Source: Vagococcus allomyrinae (lineage in GTDB: Bacteria > Bacillota > Bacilli > Lactobacillales > Vagococcaceae). Taken from it: 64,000 bases of DNA. Below the pieces are notes generated by a model. The model was not told where the DNA came from. It was given only the letters and a program-made list of their open reading frames with translations, and made no database searches. Shown here piece by piece: positions 16,295 to 24,780 of this stretch. A program made the translations under genes and the position numbers. The stretch lies in NCBI RefSeq assembly GCF_017829975.1, contig NZ_JAEEGA010000015.1, positions 1 to 64,000 of the forward strand, given 5' to 3'. Numbering within the stretch: position 1 is the first letter of the stretch; each line of letters starts with the position of its first letter.

Positions 16295-17682
16295 CAAAAA
16301 CAATTAGGTTTACCGAAACAGTCTTACGTGATGGGCAACAGAGTCAAATTGCTACTCGCATGCCAACAAGTGATATGTTGCCAATTTTGGAAGAGATGGA
16401 CCAGGCGGGGTATTACGCCATTGAAATGTGGGGAGGTGCTACCTTTGATGCCTGTCTACGTTTTCTAAATGAAGACCCTTGGGAACGGTTGAGGGCGATT
16501 CGCAAAGTCGTTAAAAAAAGCAAACTACAAATGCTGTTACGTGGACAAAATTTATTGGGTTACAAAAATTATCCTGATGATGTGGTTGAAGAGTTTGTTA
16601 AACAAGCGATTGAAAACGGCATCGATATTATTCGAATTTTTGATGCGTTAAACGACACGCGAAATTTGGCCACGGCGATGAAAGCCACCAAAAAATATGG
16701 TGGTCACTGCCAAGCAGCCATATCCTATACGACCAGTGAGTGTCACACAATCAGTTATTTTGTCGACCTGGCAAAAGAATTAGCGGAGATGGGAGCTGAC
16801 TCAATTTGCATCAAAGACATGGCGGGCATTTTAACACCAGAAGATGCCTTTCAGTTAGTTTCAGCTATTAAGCAATCCCTTAAATTACCGTTGGAGGTTC
16901 ATACTCATGCCACTAGTGGCATTGCTGAGATGACCTATCTGAAAGCCGTGGAAGCCGGTGCTGATATCATTGATACAGCTATCTCAAGTTTTTCGGGTGG
17001 CACTAGTCAACCTGCCACGGAATCGATGGCTCTTGCTCTAGAAACATTAGGCTATGACACTCAGTTGAACCTTAAAACACTGGAAACCATTGCCGATTAT
17101 TTTAACCCGATTCGGGATAAATTTCGTTATGAAGCGTTATTAAATCCGAAAGTTAAAGACACGGAACCAAAAACATTGTTGTATCAGGTGCCTGGCGGCA
17201 TGTTGTCAAATTTACTGAGTCAGTTGACAGAACAAGGGCTGGCAGATAACTATGAACAAGTCTTACAAGAAGTTCCTCGAGTGCGGGCTGATTTAGGTTA
17301 TCCCCCTTTAGTAACTCCCTTATCGCAGATGGTTGGTACGCAAGCAGTGATGAATATTATCAGCGGTGAGCGTTACAAATTAATCCCGACTGAAATTAAG
17401 GAGTATGTTAAGGGGCAGTATGGAAAACCGCCAGTGGCCATTTCTCATGCGATCAAACAGTTGATTATTGGGGACGAACCAATCATGACGGAGCGGCCGG
17501 CGGATTATTTGGCACCAGGGTTGTCTGATTTTGAAAAAGAAAGTCAACCTTATGCTAAGTCAATCGAAGATGTGCTCTCTTACGGTCTATTTCCTCAACA
17601 AGGAAAAGATTTTTTAGGACGACGCGAAGACCCCTTCTACGATGTTGTGGAACAACAAGTGAAGGTTACTATAGAGATCTAA
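16291..17682 (+). CDS. oadA: oxaloacetate decarboxylase carboxyltransferase subunit
   Basis: 463 residues; ATG overlaps the citX stop (ATGA). TIM-barrel carboxyltransferase: TVLRDGQQS at 10-18 (metal Asp14), IIRIFDALND, CIKDMAG with the lysine that is carbamylated in relatives, and VHTHATSG with the two metal histidines. The PYC/OADA conserved second domain follows (GGMLSNL, GYPPLVTP). It ends without a C-terminal biotinyl domain; that function is on OadD. Last gene of the operon, followed by a strong terminator. The soluble decarboxylase CitM found in E. faecalis is not present here. Confidence 0.93.
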   Translation: MTKTIRFTETVLRDGQQSQIATRMPTSDMLPILEEMDQAGYYAIEMWGGATFDACLRFLNEDPWERLRAIRKVVKKSKLQMLLRGQNLLGYKNYPDDVVEEFVKQAIENGIDIIRIFDALNDTRNLATAMKATKKYGGHCQAAISYTTSECHTISYFVDLAKELAEMGADSICIKDMAGILTPEDAFQLVSAIKQSLKLPLEVHTHATSGIAEMTYLKAVEAGADIIDTAISSFSGGTSQPATESMALALETLGYDTQLNLKTLETIADYFNPIRDKFRYEALLNPKVKDTEPKTLLYQVPGGMLSNLLSQLTEQGLADNYEQVLQEVPRVRADLGYPPLVTPLSQMVGTQAVMNIISGERYKLIPTEIKEYVKGQYGKPPVAISHAIKQLIIGDEPIMTERPADYLAPGLSDFEKESQPYAKSIEDVLSYGLFPQQGKDFLGRREDPFYDVVEQQVKVTIEI

Positions 17683-17775
17683 ATGACAGGTTATCGTGCT
17701 GGTAACTTAATCATTTGGAAGACTTTCCTCCTAATGTAAATTTGTGATGAGACTCGCAGGTTTATCGAGAAAGTA

Positions 17776-17805
17776 AAAATCCCTTAAGCATGCTTAAGGG
17801 ATTTT
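17776..17805 (+). terminator. terminator of the oad-cit operon
   Basis: A perfect 30-bp palindrome with half-site AAAATCCCTTAAGCA; the loop must form from its centre. Right flank is TTTTAGTTTG. Efficient hairpin with a moderate T-run. Confidence 0.8.
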
Positions 17806-18057
17806 AGTTTGTTTAAGATTTTTATTACGATTTGTGGATGTGTCACCATGAATGAGTTCGCCTACCAGATCCGTTCTCAAAAGCGATCATGGGTTGCCCT
17901 ATTTCAAGCGTGTCTTTCTTATTTGCTATTAAACATATCAAATGATTGTAGTAAACTTGTTCATTTTTGTTAAAGTTTATTGGCGGAGTGACCGTTCAAG
18001 TGGTTGTCGGCAAGACAAACATGGCTAATAGTCGAACGGAATTTAATTGAATCGCAG
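17806..18057. other. intergenic, nothing recognised
   Basis: Between the convergent cit operon and SDR gene. No ORF, repeat or hairpin of note after the operon terminator. Confidence 0.4.
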
Positions 18058-18852
18058 TTAAAAGATAGTTGGAATCATCCCACCGTCAGCTCGAATAACA
18101 GAACCACTAAAACTGCTGGCTAAAGGGCTACAGACAAAGGTGACGAGTCTGCCTATTTCCGCTGGGGGGATAAATCGCTGAATCAGGGAAGCTGGACGGT
18201 GGTCTTCCATAAACAAGGTTTCCATTTCCTCAAAAGTTAATTCTTGTTCGCCGTACAAATCCTTTAGCATCGAGGTGACACCATCTGTTAAACTAGGTCC
18301 AGGTAGGACAGTATTGACGGTGACTCGGCTACCTTTTGTTTGAGTGGCCAAGGTTTTGGCTAAAGACAACTGCATGGTTTTCGTCATACTGTAGTGAGCC
18401 ATTTCTCCTGAAGGCATCAGCGCTTCTTCGCTTGCAATAAAAACGATCCGGCCAAAATTTGTGTCTAGCATTTTCGGTAAATAAAACCTGGCAAGCGAGT
18501 TGCTGATCAGGACGTTGACGTGAAAGAAATGGAGCCAGTCATCGTCATTAATCTCGTAATAGTCGGTGGGTTTAAAAATTCCAAGGTTATTTATTAGTAA
18601 ATCCACCTTGGGAAATTGTGTTGTTAATCTATTCAGCGCTTCTGGTTGACTCAAGTCATAGGGGGCTGATTGAGGAGCAGTGGTGGGGAAGGTGGCCTTA
18701 ATATCAGCCACGATCGTCTTGACGTCGGATGCCTTACGACCGTTAATAATGACATGAACACCTTCGCTAGCTAGTTCGTAAGCAATTGCTTTGCCGATTC
18801 CTTTTGTTGAGCCAGTTACTAAGGCTGTTAAGCCTGTTAGCTTCATTTTCAT
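18058..18852 (-). CDS. SDR family oxidoreductase
   Basis: 264 residues. TGSTKGIG at 13-20 for cofactor binding, a modified NNLG (88-91) where NNAG is usual, and catalytic Ser141, Tyr154 and Lys158 (YSMTK). Asn-Gly-Arg after beta-2 favours NADP(H). The C-terminal part has a ~25-residue acidic insertion (LYGEQELTFEEMETLF) that caps the substrate pocket in several relatives. Ribosome binding site AAAGGAA before the ATG. It lies 58 bp after the aldo/keto reductase gene on the same strand and is probably cotranscribed under HxlR-type control. A role in carbonyl or quinone detoxification is inferred from that context. Confidence 0.75.
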   Translation of the reverse strand: MKMKLTGLTALVTGSTKGIGKAIAYELASEGVHVIINGRKASDVKTIVADIKATFPTTAPQSAPYDLSQPEALNRLTTQFPKVDLLINNLGIFKPTDYYEINDDDWLHFFHVNVLISNSLARFYLPKMLDTNFGRIVFIASEEALMPSGEMAHYSMTKTMQLSLAKTLATQTKGSRVTVNTVLPGPSLTDGVTSMLKDLYGEQELTFEEMETLFMEDHRPASLIQRFIPPAEIGRLVTFVCSPLASSFSGSVIRADGGMIPTIF

Positions 18853-18910
18853 TAGTGTATTCCTTTCGTTGTTTGAGTGCTAATAAATGTTTTTTTAGCA
18901 TGTTGATCAC

Positions 18911-19747
18911 TTAAAAATCAAAGGTGTCTGGATTTGGGCCTATTCGTCGGTCTTGATTTAACAAGTTGATGGCCTTCATTTCACTTGGCGTTAATTCAAA
19001 ATCAAAGACGGAAATATTTTCGATTAAGCGTCCGCGGTTGGTTGATTTTGGAATGGTAATAACCTGATTTTGTAAGTCCCAACGTAACACAATTTGGGCA
19101 GGTGACTTTTGATAATGCTGACTGAGCGATAGAATTAACTCATCTTTTAGAATGTCCCCATTCATCAAAGGAGACCAAGCTTCCATTTGAATTTTCTGTG
19201 TATCAAGGTAGTCTTTAAGAGGAACTTGAGTCAGCAGTGGGTGATATTCGACTTGGTTAATGACAGGCTTAACTGTGCCGTATTTGGCCAAGTTTTCCAA
19301 ATGATGGATCTGAAAGTTACTGACACCAATACTGCGAATTTTGTTTTCATTGTAGAGTTTTTCCATTTCCAGCCAGGTTGAAACGTAATGGTCTGCTACA
19401 GGCCAATGAATCAAATATAAATCTAAGTAATCAACACCAATTTTGCTTAAACTTTCGTGATAAGCAGCAGCAACATTTCCCTTGCGCATATCCTCATTCC
19501 AAATTTTTGAGGTAATAAATAACTCTTTACGGGTAATACCAGCAGCGGCTATTCCTTGACGAATGCCTTCGCCAACTGCTTCTTCATTGCCATAAATACT
19601 AGCCGTGTCAATACTGCGGTAACCTTCAATAATGGCTGTTTTAACAGCGTTAACCAATTCCTGGTAGTTTTCCACTCGAAAAACACCTAAACCTAATGCG
19701 GGCATGTCGAGGCCGTTGTTCAATGTGACAGATGGGATTGTGTTCAT
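18911..19747 (-). CDS. aldo/keto reductase
   Basis: 278-residue (alpha/beta)8 reductase with the full catalytic tetrad Asp47, Tyr52, Lys81 and His114 and the signatures GYRSIDTASIYGNE, LDLYLIHWP and IPKSTNRGRL for NADPH binding. Close in layout to the YvgN/2,5-diketo-gluconate reductase group, which reduces methylglyoxal and other small aldehydes. A well-formed promoter (TTCACA, 17 bp, TATACT) precedes it, and an HxlR-family gene is divergent. Electrophile or aldehyde stress response is the likely setting (inferred). Confidence 0.85.
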   Translation of the reverse strand: MNTIPSVTLNNGLDMPALGLGVFRVENYQELVNAVKTAIIEGYRSIDTASIYGNEEAVGEGIRQGIAAAGITRKELFITSKIWNEDMRKGNVAAAYHESLSKIGVDYLDLYLIHWPVADHYVSTWLEMEKLYNENKIRSIGVSNFQIHHLENLAKYGTVKPVINQVEYHPLLTQVPLKDYLDTQKIQMEAWSPLMNGDILKDELILSLSQHYQKSPAQIVLRWDLQNQVITIPKSTNRGRLIENISVFDFELTPSEMKAINLLNQDRRIGPNPDTFDF

Positions 19748-19812
19748 TCTAATTCCTCCGTTTGTTTGTTTAGTTTGAAGTAAATCTGTTTACATTTTAA
19801 TGATATGTCGTT

Positions 19813-19841
19813 AGTATAGACCCTATAGGTTAAAATGTGAA
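19813..19841 (-). promoter_or_regulatory. promoter of the aldo/keto reductase gene
   Basis: Minus strand: -35 TTCACA at 19841-19836, a 17-bp spacer, -10 TATACT at 19818-19813. An AGGTACT half-site lies immediately upstream of the -35. Confidence 0.6.
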
Positions 19842-19843
19842 GT

Positions 19844-19880
19844 AGGTACTTTTTTGTGATATAGGTACTAAAAAGTACCT
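19844..19880. promoter_or_regulatory. HxlR-type operator cluster
   Basis: A perfect inverted repeat, AGGTACT-AAAA-AGTACCT (19863-19880), and an extra direct half-site AGGTACT at 19844-19850. GTAC-containing palindromes are the usual targets of HxlR-family regulators. It lies between the two divergent start codons, 20 bp before the hxlR ATG. Confidence 0.6.
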
Positions 19881-19899
19881 GTGAAAGGATTTGATAGAA

Positions 19900-20262
19900 A
19901 TGGAACCAATTGTTTACGGGATTGGTGTTGAGGCGACGATTGAAGTGATTGGTGGTAAATGGAAGCCGATTATTTTATGCCACTTGAAGCATGGCACTCG
20001 CCGCCCTTCTGAATTAAAAAAATTGATGCCGGCGATTACCCAGAAGATGTTAACGCAACAATTACGCGAGTTGGAATATTCAGGAGTCATTGATCGAGTT
20101 GTTTATGAACAAATACCACCAAAAGTGGAGTATTCTCTTAGTGAATATGGTCGCTCTTTAGAACCGGTCTTAGAGTTGTTATGCACTTGGGGAGAAGCTC
20201 ATATTCAAAAACGGCAAGTGGAATTTAACGAAAGGATTGTCTTGAAGCATCAGGATTTATAA
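19900..20262 (+). CDS. HxlR-family transcriptional regulator
   Basis: 120 residues; the ATG at 19900 is preferred over an in-frame TTG at 19891 because of GAAAGGA upstream. Winged-helix HxlR fold with the family signature GGKWKPIILCHL and ITQKMLTQQLRELE in the recognition helix, then the beta-wing VYEQIPPKVEYSLSEYG. Two Cys residues (about 25 and 98) could sense thiol stress as in YodB/HypR, but the usual N-terminal Cys is absent. It probably controls itself and the divergent reductase operon through the palindromic operator between them. Confidence 0.85.
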   Translation: MEPIVYGIGVEATIEVIGGKWKPIILCHLKHGTRRPSELKKLMPAITQKMLTQQLRELEYSGVIDRVVYEQIPPKVEYSLSEYGRSLEPVLELLCTWGEAHIQKRQVEFNERIVLKHQDL

Positions 20263-20614
20263 AGTTAGCGTTAAGTCGTGATTATTTCGGCATTTTTTGC
20301 AACATGTATGAAAGACGCAAGGAAAGTAATGCTGGCTTGAGAAGAGAGAAATGTGGCTAGCCCTCTTTCTTTCAGAGGTGATTATGAAGCATTGTGAGTT
20401 ATCAAGCTTAACGTTTATCAGTTTTATGTCAATCAAATAGTCAGCTGGCACAGATGAGTCTAGATGGTATTCTATATTGCTTAGATTGCTATTAGCGGAA
20501 AAGGTTAACCCTTGATTCAAGCGATGTTAAAATAAAATTGTCACTAAAAAAACGGATTACACTCAAATTATCGATGAGTGTGATCCGCTTTTTTCTAATT
20601 TAAATAGGCCTTAT
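20263..20614. other. intergenic with terminator only
   Basis: 352 bases between convergent genes. An open frame on the minus strand here lacks a ribosome binding site and coding character. The only clear structure is the hairpin at 20546-20594. Confidence 0.4.
20546..20594. terminator. bidirectional terminator
   Basis: 13-bp stem with one mismatch (CGGATTACACTCA) flanked by seven A on the left and CTTTTTT on the right. It serves the carbonic anhydrase gene and could serve hxlR. Confidence 0.75.
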
Positions 20615-21169
20615 TTAGGCTGGGACATGGCGTAATTCACCTGTCTCAGGGTTGATGATTAAACCAAAGACATTAACATCGTGGGCTACTAGGGGATGTT
20701 CTTTTACGATAGAGACACTGGAAAGAACCGACTCCTCTAAAGAATCAAAACCAGCTAACCAACTGAGAACGTCGACATCTAAATTGTCCACAGTTTCTTG
20801 AGTAACGCCACGATCTTTCATCTTTTCAATCAAATAAGAATTATCAACTCGTGCCATGCCACATTTTTCATGACCAATGATGACGACATTGGTGACATTA
20901 AAAGCATAAAGAGCGACAAGGATACTCCGCATCGCAGAGCCCATGGGATTAAGAACGGTTCCACCGGCGTTTTTAATCATCTTGACATCGCCATTTTTTA
21001 GGCCCAAAGCCTCTGGTAATAAAGTCGTTAGACGGGTATCCATGCAACTGACAATCACCATGTTTTTATCAGGTAGATTTGAGGTCGCAAATTTTTCATA
21101 ATCTTTATGGGCAACAAATTGTTTGTTGTGTGCCATGATATCACTAATAACATCTTGTTGTTTTGGCAT
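20615..21169 (-). CDS. beta-class carbonic anhydrase
   Basis: 184 residues. Zinc ligands Cys42, His100 and Cys103 with the Asp44-Arg46 dyad (SCMDTR) and GHEKCGM. The short length and the pattern NAGGTVLNPMGSAMRS match the type found in many Gram-positive genomes, including small enzymes annotated as YtiB-like. It interconverts CO2 and bicarbonate in the cytosol, feeding carboxylations and balancing CO2. Monocistronic, with GGAGGAAAT upstream and a terminator downstream. Confidence 0.9.
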   Translation of the reverse strand: MPKQQDVISDIMAHNKQFVAHKDYEKFATSNLPDKNMVIVSCMDTRLTTLLPEALGLKNGDVKMIKNAGGTVLNPMGSAMRSILVALYAFNVTNVVIIGHEKCGMARVDNSYLIEKMKDRGVTQETVDNLDVDVLSWLAGFDSLEESVLSSVSIVKEHPLVAHDVNVFGLIINPETGELRHVPA

Positions 21170-21689
21170 AATTATTTCCTCCGAATAGTTATTCTAGTGT
21201 GCTCTAAAGTTAGCACTAGTAAAAAAGTGTCAAAAATTAATTGAATGTACAAAGAAACACTTAACAACTATTTTAACATGAGAATAAGATGAGAGGAAAT
21301 AATTAGATTTGTGATGCCACGCTTCTAGAAATGTATCGTTGTAATAGGAGGATAAAAAAGGAGTGTATTTTGATAAATTGTTCAAACGACGCTCCTTTAT
21401 TGGTCTTTAACTATTCTTCAGTCTATGAGAAAATAAATAGAGGTAAAAAAAAACTAGTTATAACGACCAAATGATAAGTGATTTGACGATATAATATCAG
21501 CGATAAATGGTAGCAAAAGAATGTTTTTAATCAATTTTTAATGGAAGTAATGCCACTAATTTTTTGGTCAATTCTGAAGTTCGTAAAACATACATATAAC
21601 AATAGAAAGGTCTTGAATCGCACCAAACTAAATAAAATTTTAAGGGAAATATGTGATTTTGCATAATGAAGATTGAAGGAGGGGCAATA
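21170..21689. other. intergenic before the LysM gene
   Basis: 520 bases. Holds a hairpin-like AAAGGAG...CTCCTTT (about 21355-21396) that could be a terminator or leader structure, and a TATAAT at about 21491-21496. No convincing ORF. Confidence 0.4.
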
Positions 21690-23396
21690 ATGACAACTAA
21701 AAAATGGGGAATTTTGAGTCTTACTCACTATTATCGGGTAGTATCAACTCAAGGAAATCAGGAAGAACGAGTCGTCGCTTTAGATAGACTGTCATTGAGT
21801 CAGCCATTTGGCGAAATAGTTGGATTGATTGGTGGCAAAGGAGCAGGTAAACAGACTTTCATACGGATTTTAATGGGGGAAATCACCCCCTCCGAAGGAT
21901 TGGTATCTGGTAGACCTGATACAATGGGCTCTTTGGAATTACCAGAACAGCGAAGTAAGGAACGAACGGGTGAGTCCTATACTAAACGAAAATTACTTAA
22001 GTGGCAAATGTCTAAAAAGAAAATTGCTGAACTAACAAAAGATATCCATGAGTTTTCGGAACTTGGTGAGCAGTTTTTTAAAAAGATAAAATACTACACC
22101 CAAGAGGAACAAATCCAACTAGAAGTTAGCATATTGCTTCATGTTGCGCCAAGCCTCATCTACATTGATGAATCTCTCTTAACTGTAAAAGAACACTTTT
22201 ATATTAAAGTCTTTTTTTATTTACTAAATTTAAAAGAGCTAGGCTCAAGTATTTGGATTAATACCGCTAATATCAATCGCGTAGAGAGCTACTGTGATAA
22301 ATTAATCTGGTTGGAATTTGGTCGTTTACAAGAACATGGTGAGGTTAAGGATGTTTTAAAGCGCTACGAGGATTATTACCAACAAATTACTAATTTATCT
22401 TATAAAGAGCAAAAGAATTTTTGGAAAGAAGGCTATGAAAAACAGCTTATTGAGAGTCGAACTCGTGATAGGGAAAAGAAGCTTGCTAATTTGAAGTATG
22501 TCGAATCTGAGCTTCCAGAGGTCGGTGAGGAATTATTAGAGGGACTAGGAGATGAAGACCGTCTATCTCGATCTGACGCTAGGCGTCAGAAGCGGCAACA
22601 AAAGCCATTGATAAAAAAATGGTGGGGGATCGCAGGAGTGATAGTTCTTTTGACGATGGTGGCAAGTGCTCTCCTTCTGGAGAAGTTGCCAACCTTTAAA
22701 GGTCGAACGCAAAAAGAATTACCAAAAACCAATAGAATCGAACGAACAAGCCAAGAGCCAATACCAGCCAGCAGTTCTTCAAGTGAAAAGAGTGTCACTG
22801 AGGAATCACCCTCTGAAAGCGTTGAACAGGATCCTGATGTATATGTAGTAAAAGCAGGGGACAGTCTATCAAAAATAGCCGAGCAATTCGGTCTTAGCCT
22901 CCAACAACTAAAAGATTGGAATCATTTGACGAGTGATTATCTCATGCTCGATCAACGACTAAATCTTAGAGCGCCAGCAGAAGCGCTAGCAGAAGTAGTA
23001 ACCGATGTGAAAGTTGCAGCAGCAAGCTTCACTCATGTTGTCGTAACTGGAGATACTCTCTTGGGTATTGCAGAAAAGTATGGGGTAAGTATTGCTGATT
23101 TGCAGGCGGTGAATCAATTAGCAGAAGTCACTATTTATTCTGGAACGGAATTGATGTTGCCAGCAGATGCTAGAGCACCTATTGCTAACTCAGCAAACGA
23201 ACCGGCCAGCCAAGTAGTGGCCTCAGTACCAGATCAGTCGATAGTACAGTCGGAATTGAGAGAACATATTGTCAGTTCAGGAGAAACATTGTATGGCATA
23301 GCTAGGCGATACGGGGTAGACATTATGGAGATGCAACGGATAAACTTTTTGCAAACAGAACAATTGTATCCTGGTCAACAATTAAGAATACCGTAA
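21690..23396 (+). CDS. TagH-like degenerate ABC ATPase fused to transmembrane helix and three LysM domains
   Basis: 568 residues from the ATG at 21690 (GGAGGGG upstream). Residues 1-230 look like the ATPase of a teichoic-acid/polysaccharide exporter (TagH type). The Walker A is GGKGAGKQT (48-56), with Gln55 where Ser/Thr binds Mg2+. The signature LSGGQ is replaced by YTQEEQIQ (about 136-143) and the H-switch by NTAN (191-194), while Walker B LIYIDE (156-161) survives. A basic region is followed by one membrane helix (about 310-331), a Ser/Glu/Pro-rich linker and LysM domains at about 384-427, 448-492 and 525-568. No permease gene (tagG) is adjacent. Reading: a cell-wall-anchored protein whose cytosolic domain may no longer hydrolyse ATP. 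A scaffold or sensor between cytosol and peptidoglycan is one guess; a partner for a distant permease is another. Confidence 0.7.
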   Translation: MTTKKWGILSLTHYYRVVSTQGNQEERVVALDRLSLSQPFGEIVGLIGGKGAGKQTFIRILMGEITPSEGLVSGRPDTMGSLELPEQRSKERTGESYTKRKLLKWQMSKKKIAELTKDIHEFSELGEQFFKKIKYYTQEEQIQLEVSILLHVAPSLIYIDESLLTVKEHFYIKVFFYLLNLKELGSSIWINTANINRVESYCDKLIWLEFGRLQEHGEVKDVLKRYEDYYQQITNLSYKEQKNFWKEGYEKQLIESRTRDREKKLANLKYVESELPEVGEELLEGLGDEDRLSRSDARRQKRQQKPLIKKWWGIAGVIVLLTMVASALLLEKLPTFKGRTQKELPKTNRIERTSQEPIPASSSSSEKSVTEESPSESVEQDPDVYVVKAGDSLSKIAEQFGLSLQQLKDWNHLTSDYLMLDQRLNLRAPAEALAEVVTDVKVAAASFTHVVVTGDTLLGIAEKYGVSIADLQAVNQLAEVTIYSGTELMLPADARAPIANSANEPASQVVASVPDQSIVQSELREHIVSSGETLYGIARRYGVDIMEMQRINFLQTEQLYPGQQLRIP

Positions 23397-23573
23397 AAGA
23401 AGCGGAAATGTTATAACAACCACTAACAAAGAACAGCAAAAGTTGCTTTTCGACTCGGTCATTGAGTTGGAAAGCTCTTTTGCAAAGGTGATCTACTATA
23501 TGATAAAAAATATCAATGGGTTATCAACCAAGGGTCAGATCATCCCTTTTATGACGACAGAGCAAGGATTTGC
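23397..23573. other. imperfect hairpin and possible short coding remnant
   Basis: A long imperfect inverted repeat (about 23436-23482; GCAAAA...TTTTGC arms with an internal GACTC/GAGTT stem) follows the LysM gene and may end its transcript. The same bases also lie in a 70-codon open frame ending at 23607 (see the small ORF at 23500). Confidence 0.3.
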
Positions 23574-23607
23574 TCAATGGGTGAATCTTTTTAACAGGTT
23601 AGTCTGA
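23500..23607 (+). CDS. possible 35-residue ORF
   Basis: ATG preceded at 7 nt by AAAGGTGAT. Translates to 35 residues with hydrophobic and aromatic content (start MIKNINGL, end WVNLFNRLV). The frame stays open a further ~35 codons upstream with amphipathic helical character, so it could be the remnant of a longer gene. It overlaps the end of the leftward membrane-protein gene. Evidence is weak. Confidence 0.2.
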   Translation: MIKNINGLSTKGQIIPFMTTEQGFAQWVNLFNRLV

Positions 23608-23894
23608 TTTGTGATTACGATCAGAAAGTTGATTAGGCAGATGCTCCCTAGAAAGGGGGTAATTGTTGACGAAATAATTAGACCGATCAGGGCAAGGCTT
23701 AACAAGATTGCTAAACAGCCATTAATATGGTTGGAAAAGCGCTGCTTACGCCTGTCGTTACGAGATAAAGGGGGCGCGTTAGTGTCATTATGCCATTTAC
23801 CGCGAAATAGTTGAATCCCAGTAATAAAACTAAGTCCAACAATAATAAGAGAAAGAACGGTAGTTGCAGTCAGTAAAAGTGAAAAATGATTCAT
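23574..23894 (-). CDS. small membrane protein of unknown function
   Basis: 106 residues. Hydrophobic helices at about 5-28, 60-78 and 80-95 with a polar, basic loop (LSRNDRRKQRFSNH) between the first and second. AAAGGAGCTG lies before the ATG and a TATTAT-like -10 a little upstream, so it is likely expressed. No family recognised. Confidence 0.55.
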   Translation of the reverse strand: MNHFSLLLTATTVLSLIIVGLSFITGIQLFRGKWHNDTNAPPLSRNDRRKQRFSNHINGCLAILLSLALIGLIISSTITPFLGSICLINFLIVITNQTNLLKRFTH

Positions 23895-24213
23895 CGTAAT
23901 CAGCTCCTTTGATTATCTATAATATACTACAAGAATAGTTATTTTTAAAGAGGAAATAATGAAAAAGAGAGTTTTGAGGATCGGAGTGGTCGATAAGAGT
24001 GAGATCTTTATCAAGTTTGTCTGCATAATTACCTCGGCTGAATGGGAATGCCCCAATAGCAAACATCTCTTTAATGACTAATAGGTAGTGGTTCTTTGGT
24101 GTAAAATAGGCTAGTTTTTCTTAATGAATGTCATTAATGAGGTAAAATCTGGTCATTTTAAAAAATTTGAGCTAAAATGGGGATAAAAGAGAGTAAATGG
24201 AGGCGCTAAAGGA
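23895..24213. other. intergenic between divergent genes
   Basis: 319 bases holding a possible 40-residue ORF (23959-24081) and, near 24143-24148, a TAAAAT box that could start the recombinase-like gene. Confidence 0.35.
23959..24081 (+). CDS. possible 40-residue ORF, maybe truncated
   Basis: ATG after AAAGAGGA. The 40-residue product begins MKKRVLRIGVVDKSEIF, which resembles the opening strand and acidic turn of a response-regulator receiver domain, then stops. It could be a decayed regulator or a chance frame. Confidence 0.2.
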   Translation: MKKRVLRIGVVDKSEIFIKFVCIITSAEWECPNSKHLFND

Positions 24214-24780
24214 ATGATAATAGGCTATACATCAATAATGACGCCAGAAGAAGAAAAACACTTGTTGGCATATGGCGTTGACGAAATTGTTTTCAAAGAT
24301 CCAGATAAAACAGAATTGGATTCTTTCAAACAATTTATGGCGTCTAACCGTGCAGAGACGATCGCCATTGTAAGGTTGTCCAGCATCGGTGAAAGCATTA
24401 CAATCGTTCAATTATTAGACTGTTTTATGGCACTTGCAGAGGAAAACAGAACGCTTCATGTAGTGGATCAAGACATGGCAGAACGGCTGACTGATCAACA
24501 ATTTCTGTCCTGTATCATTGCGATTGCCAAGTCAAACAAAGCTGCTATTATCAAAAGAACCATTTTAGGACAAGAGAAAGCCAAAAGTGAAGGTCGGCAA
24601 GGGGGGCGCCCTACGATAAATCCTGAAACGGTTAAACGAATTCAATATCTGTATTATTCAGAACATTATTCATTGAAAGAGATATCTGCTGAGTGCAATG
24701 TTGCCTTAGCGACAGCTTATAAGTATGTCAATTTGTTATTAACAGAAGATTATCACGTCCATCCTACCGAAACGTTATAG
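24214..24780 (+). CDS. serine-recombinase-like protein lacking catalytic residues, with intact HTH
   Basis: 188 residues. The N-terminal part follows the resolvase fold, but the motif Y-A-R-x-S reads GYTSIMT (4-10), placing Met9 at the nucleophilic serine, and the arginine motif reads RLSSIGES (54-61) instead of KLDRLGRS. The resolvase helix E region and the C-terminal GRP hinge and helix-turn-helix (about 131-172, ending ATAYKYVN) are preserved. It therefore should bind DNA but not cut it, and probably acts as a transcription factor or architectural protein derived from a resolvase. GGAGG lies 10 nt before the ATG. No inverted-repeat ends or transposase are nearby. Confidence 0.7.
   Translation: MIIGYTSIMTPEEEKHLLAYGVDEIVFKDPDKTELDSFKQFMASNRAETIAIVRLSSIGESITIVQLLDCFMALAEENRTLHVVDQDMAERLTDQQFLSCIIAIAKSNKAAIIKRTILGQEKAKSEGRQGGRPTINPETVKRIQYLYYSEHYSLKEISAECNVALATAYKYVNLLLTEDYHVHPTETL

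Noticed and set aside
20257-20520. 87-codon minus-strand ORF
   Set aside because: No ribosome binding site and an unlikely composition; overlaps the hxlR end.
24214-24780. An active resolvase or transposon
   Set aside because: Catalytic residues are missing and no terminal repeats or transposase are nearby.
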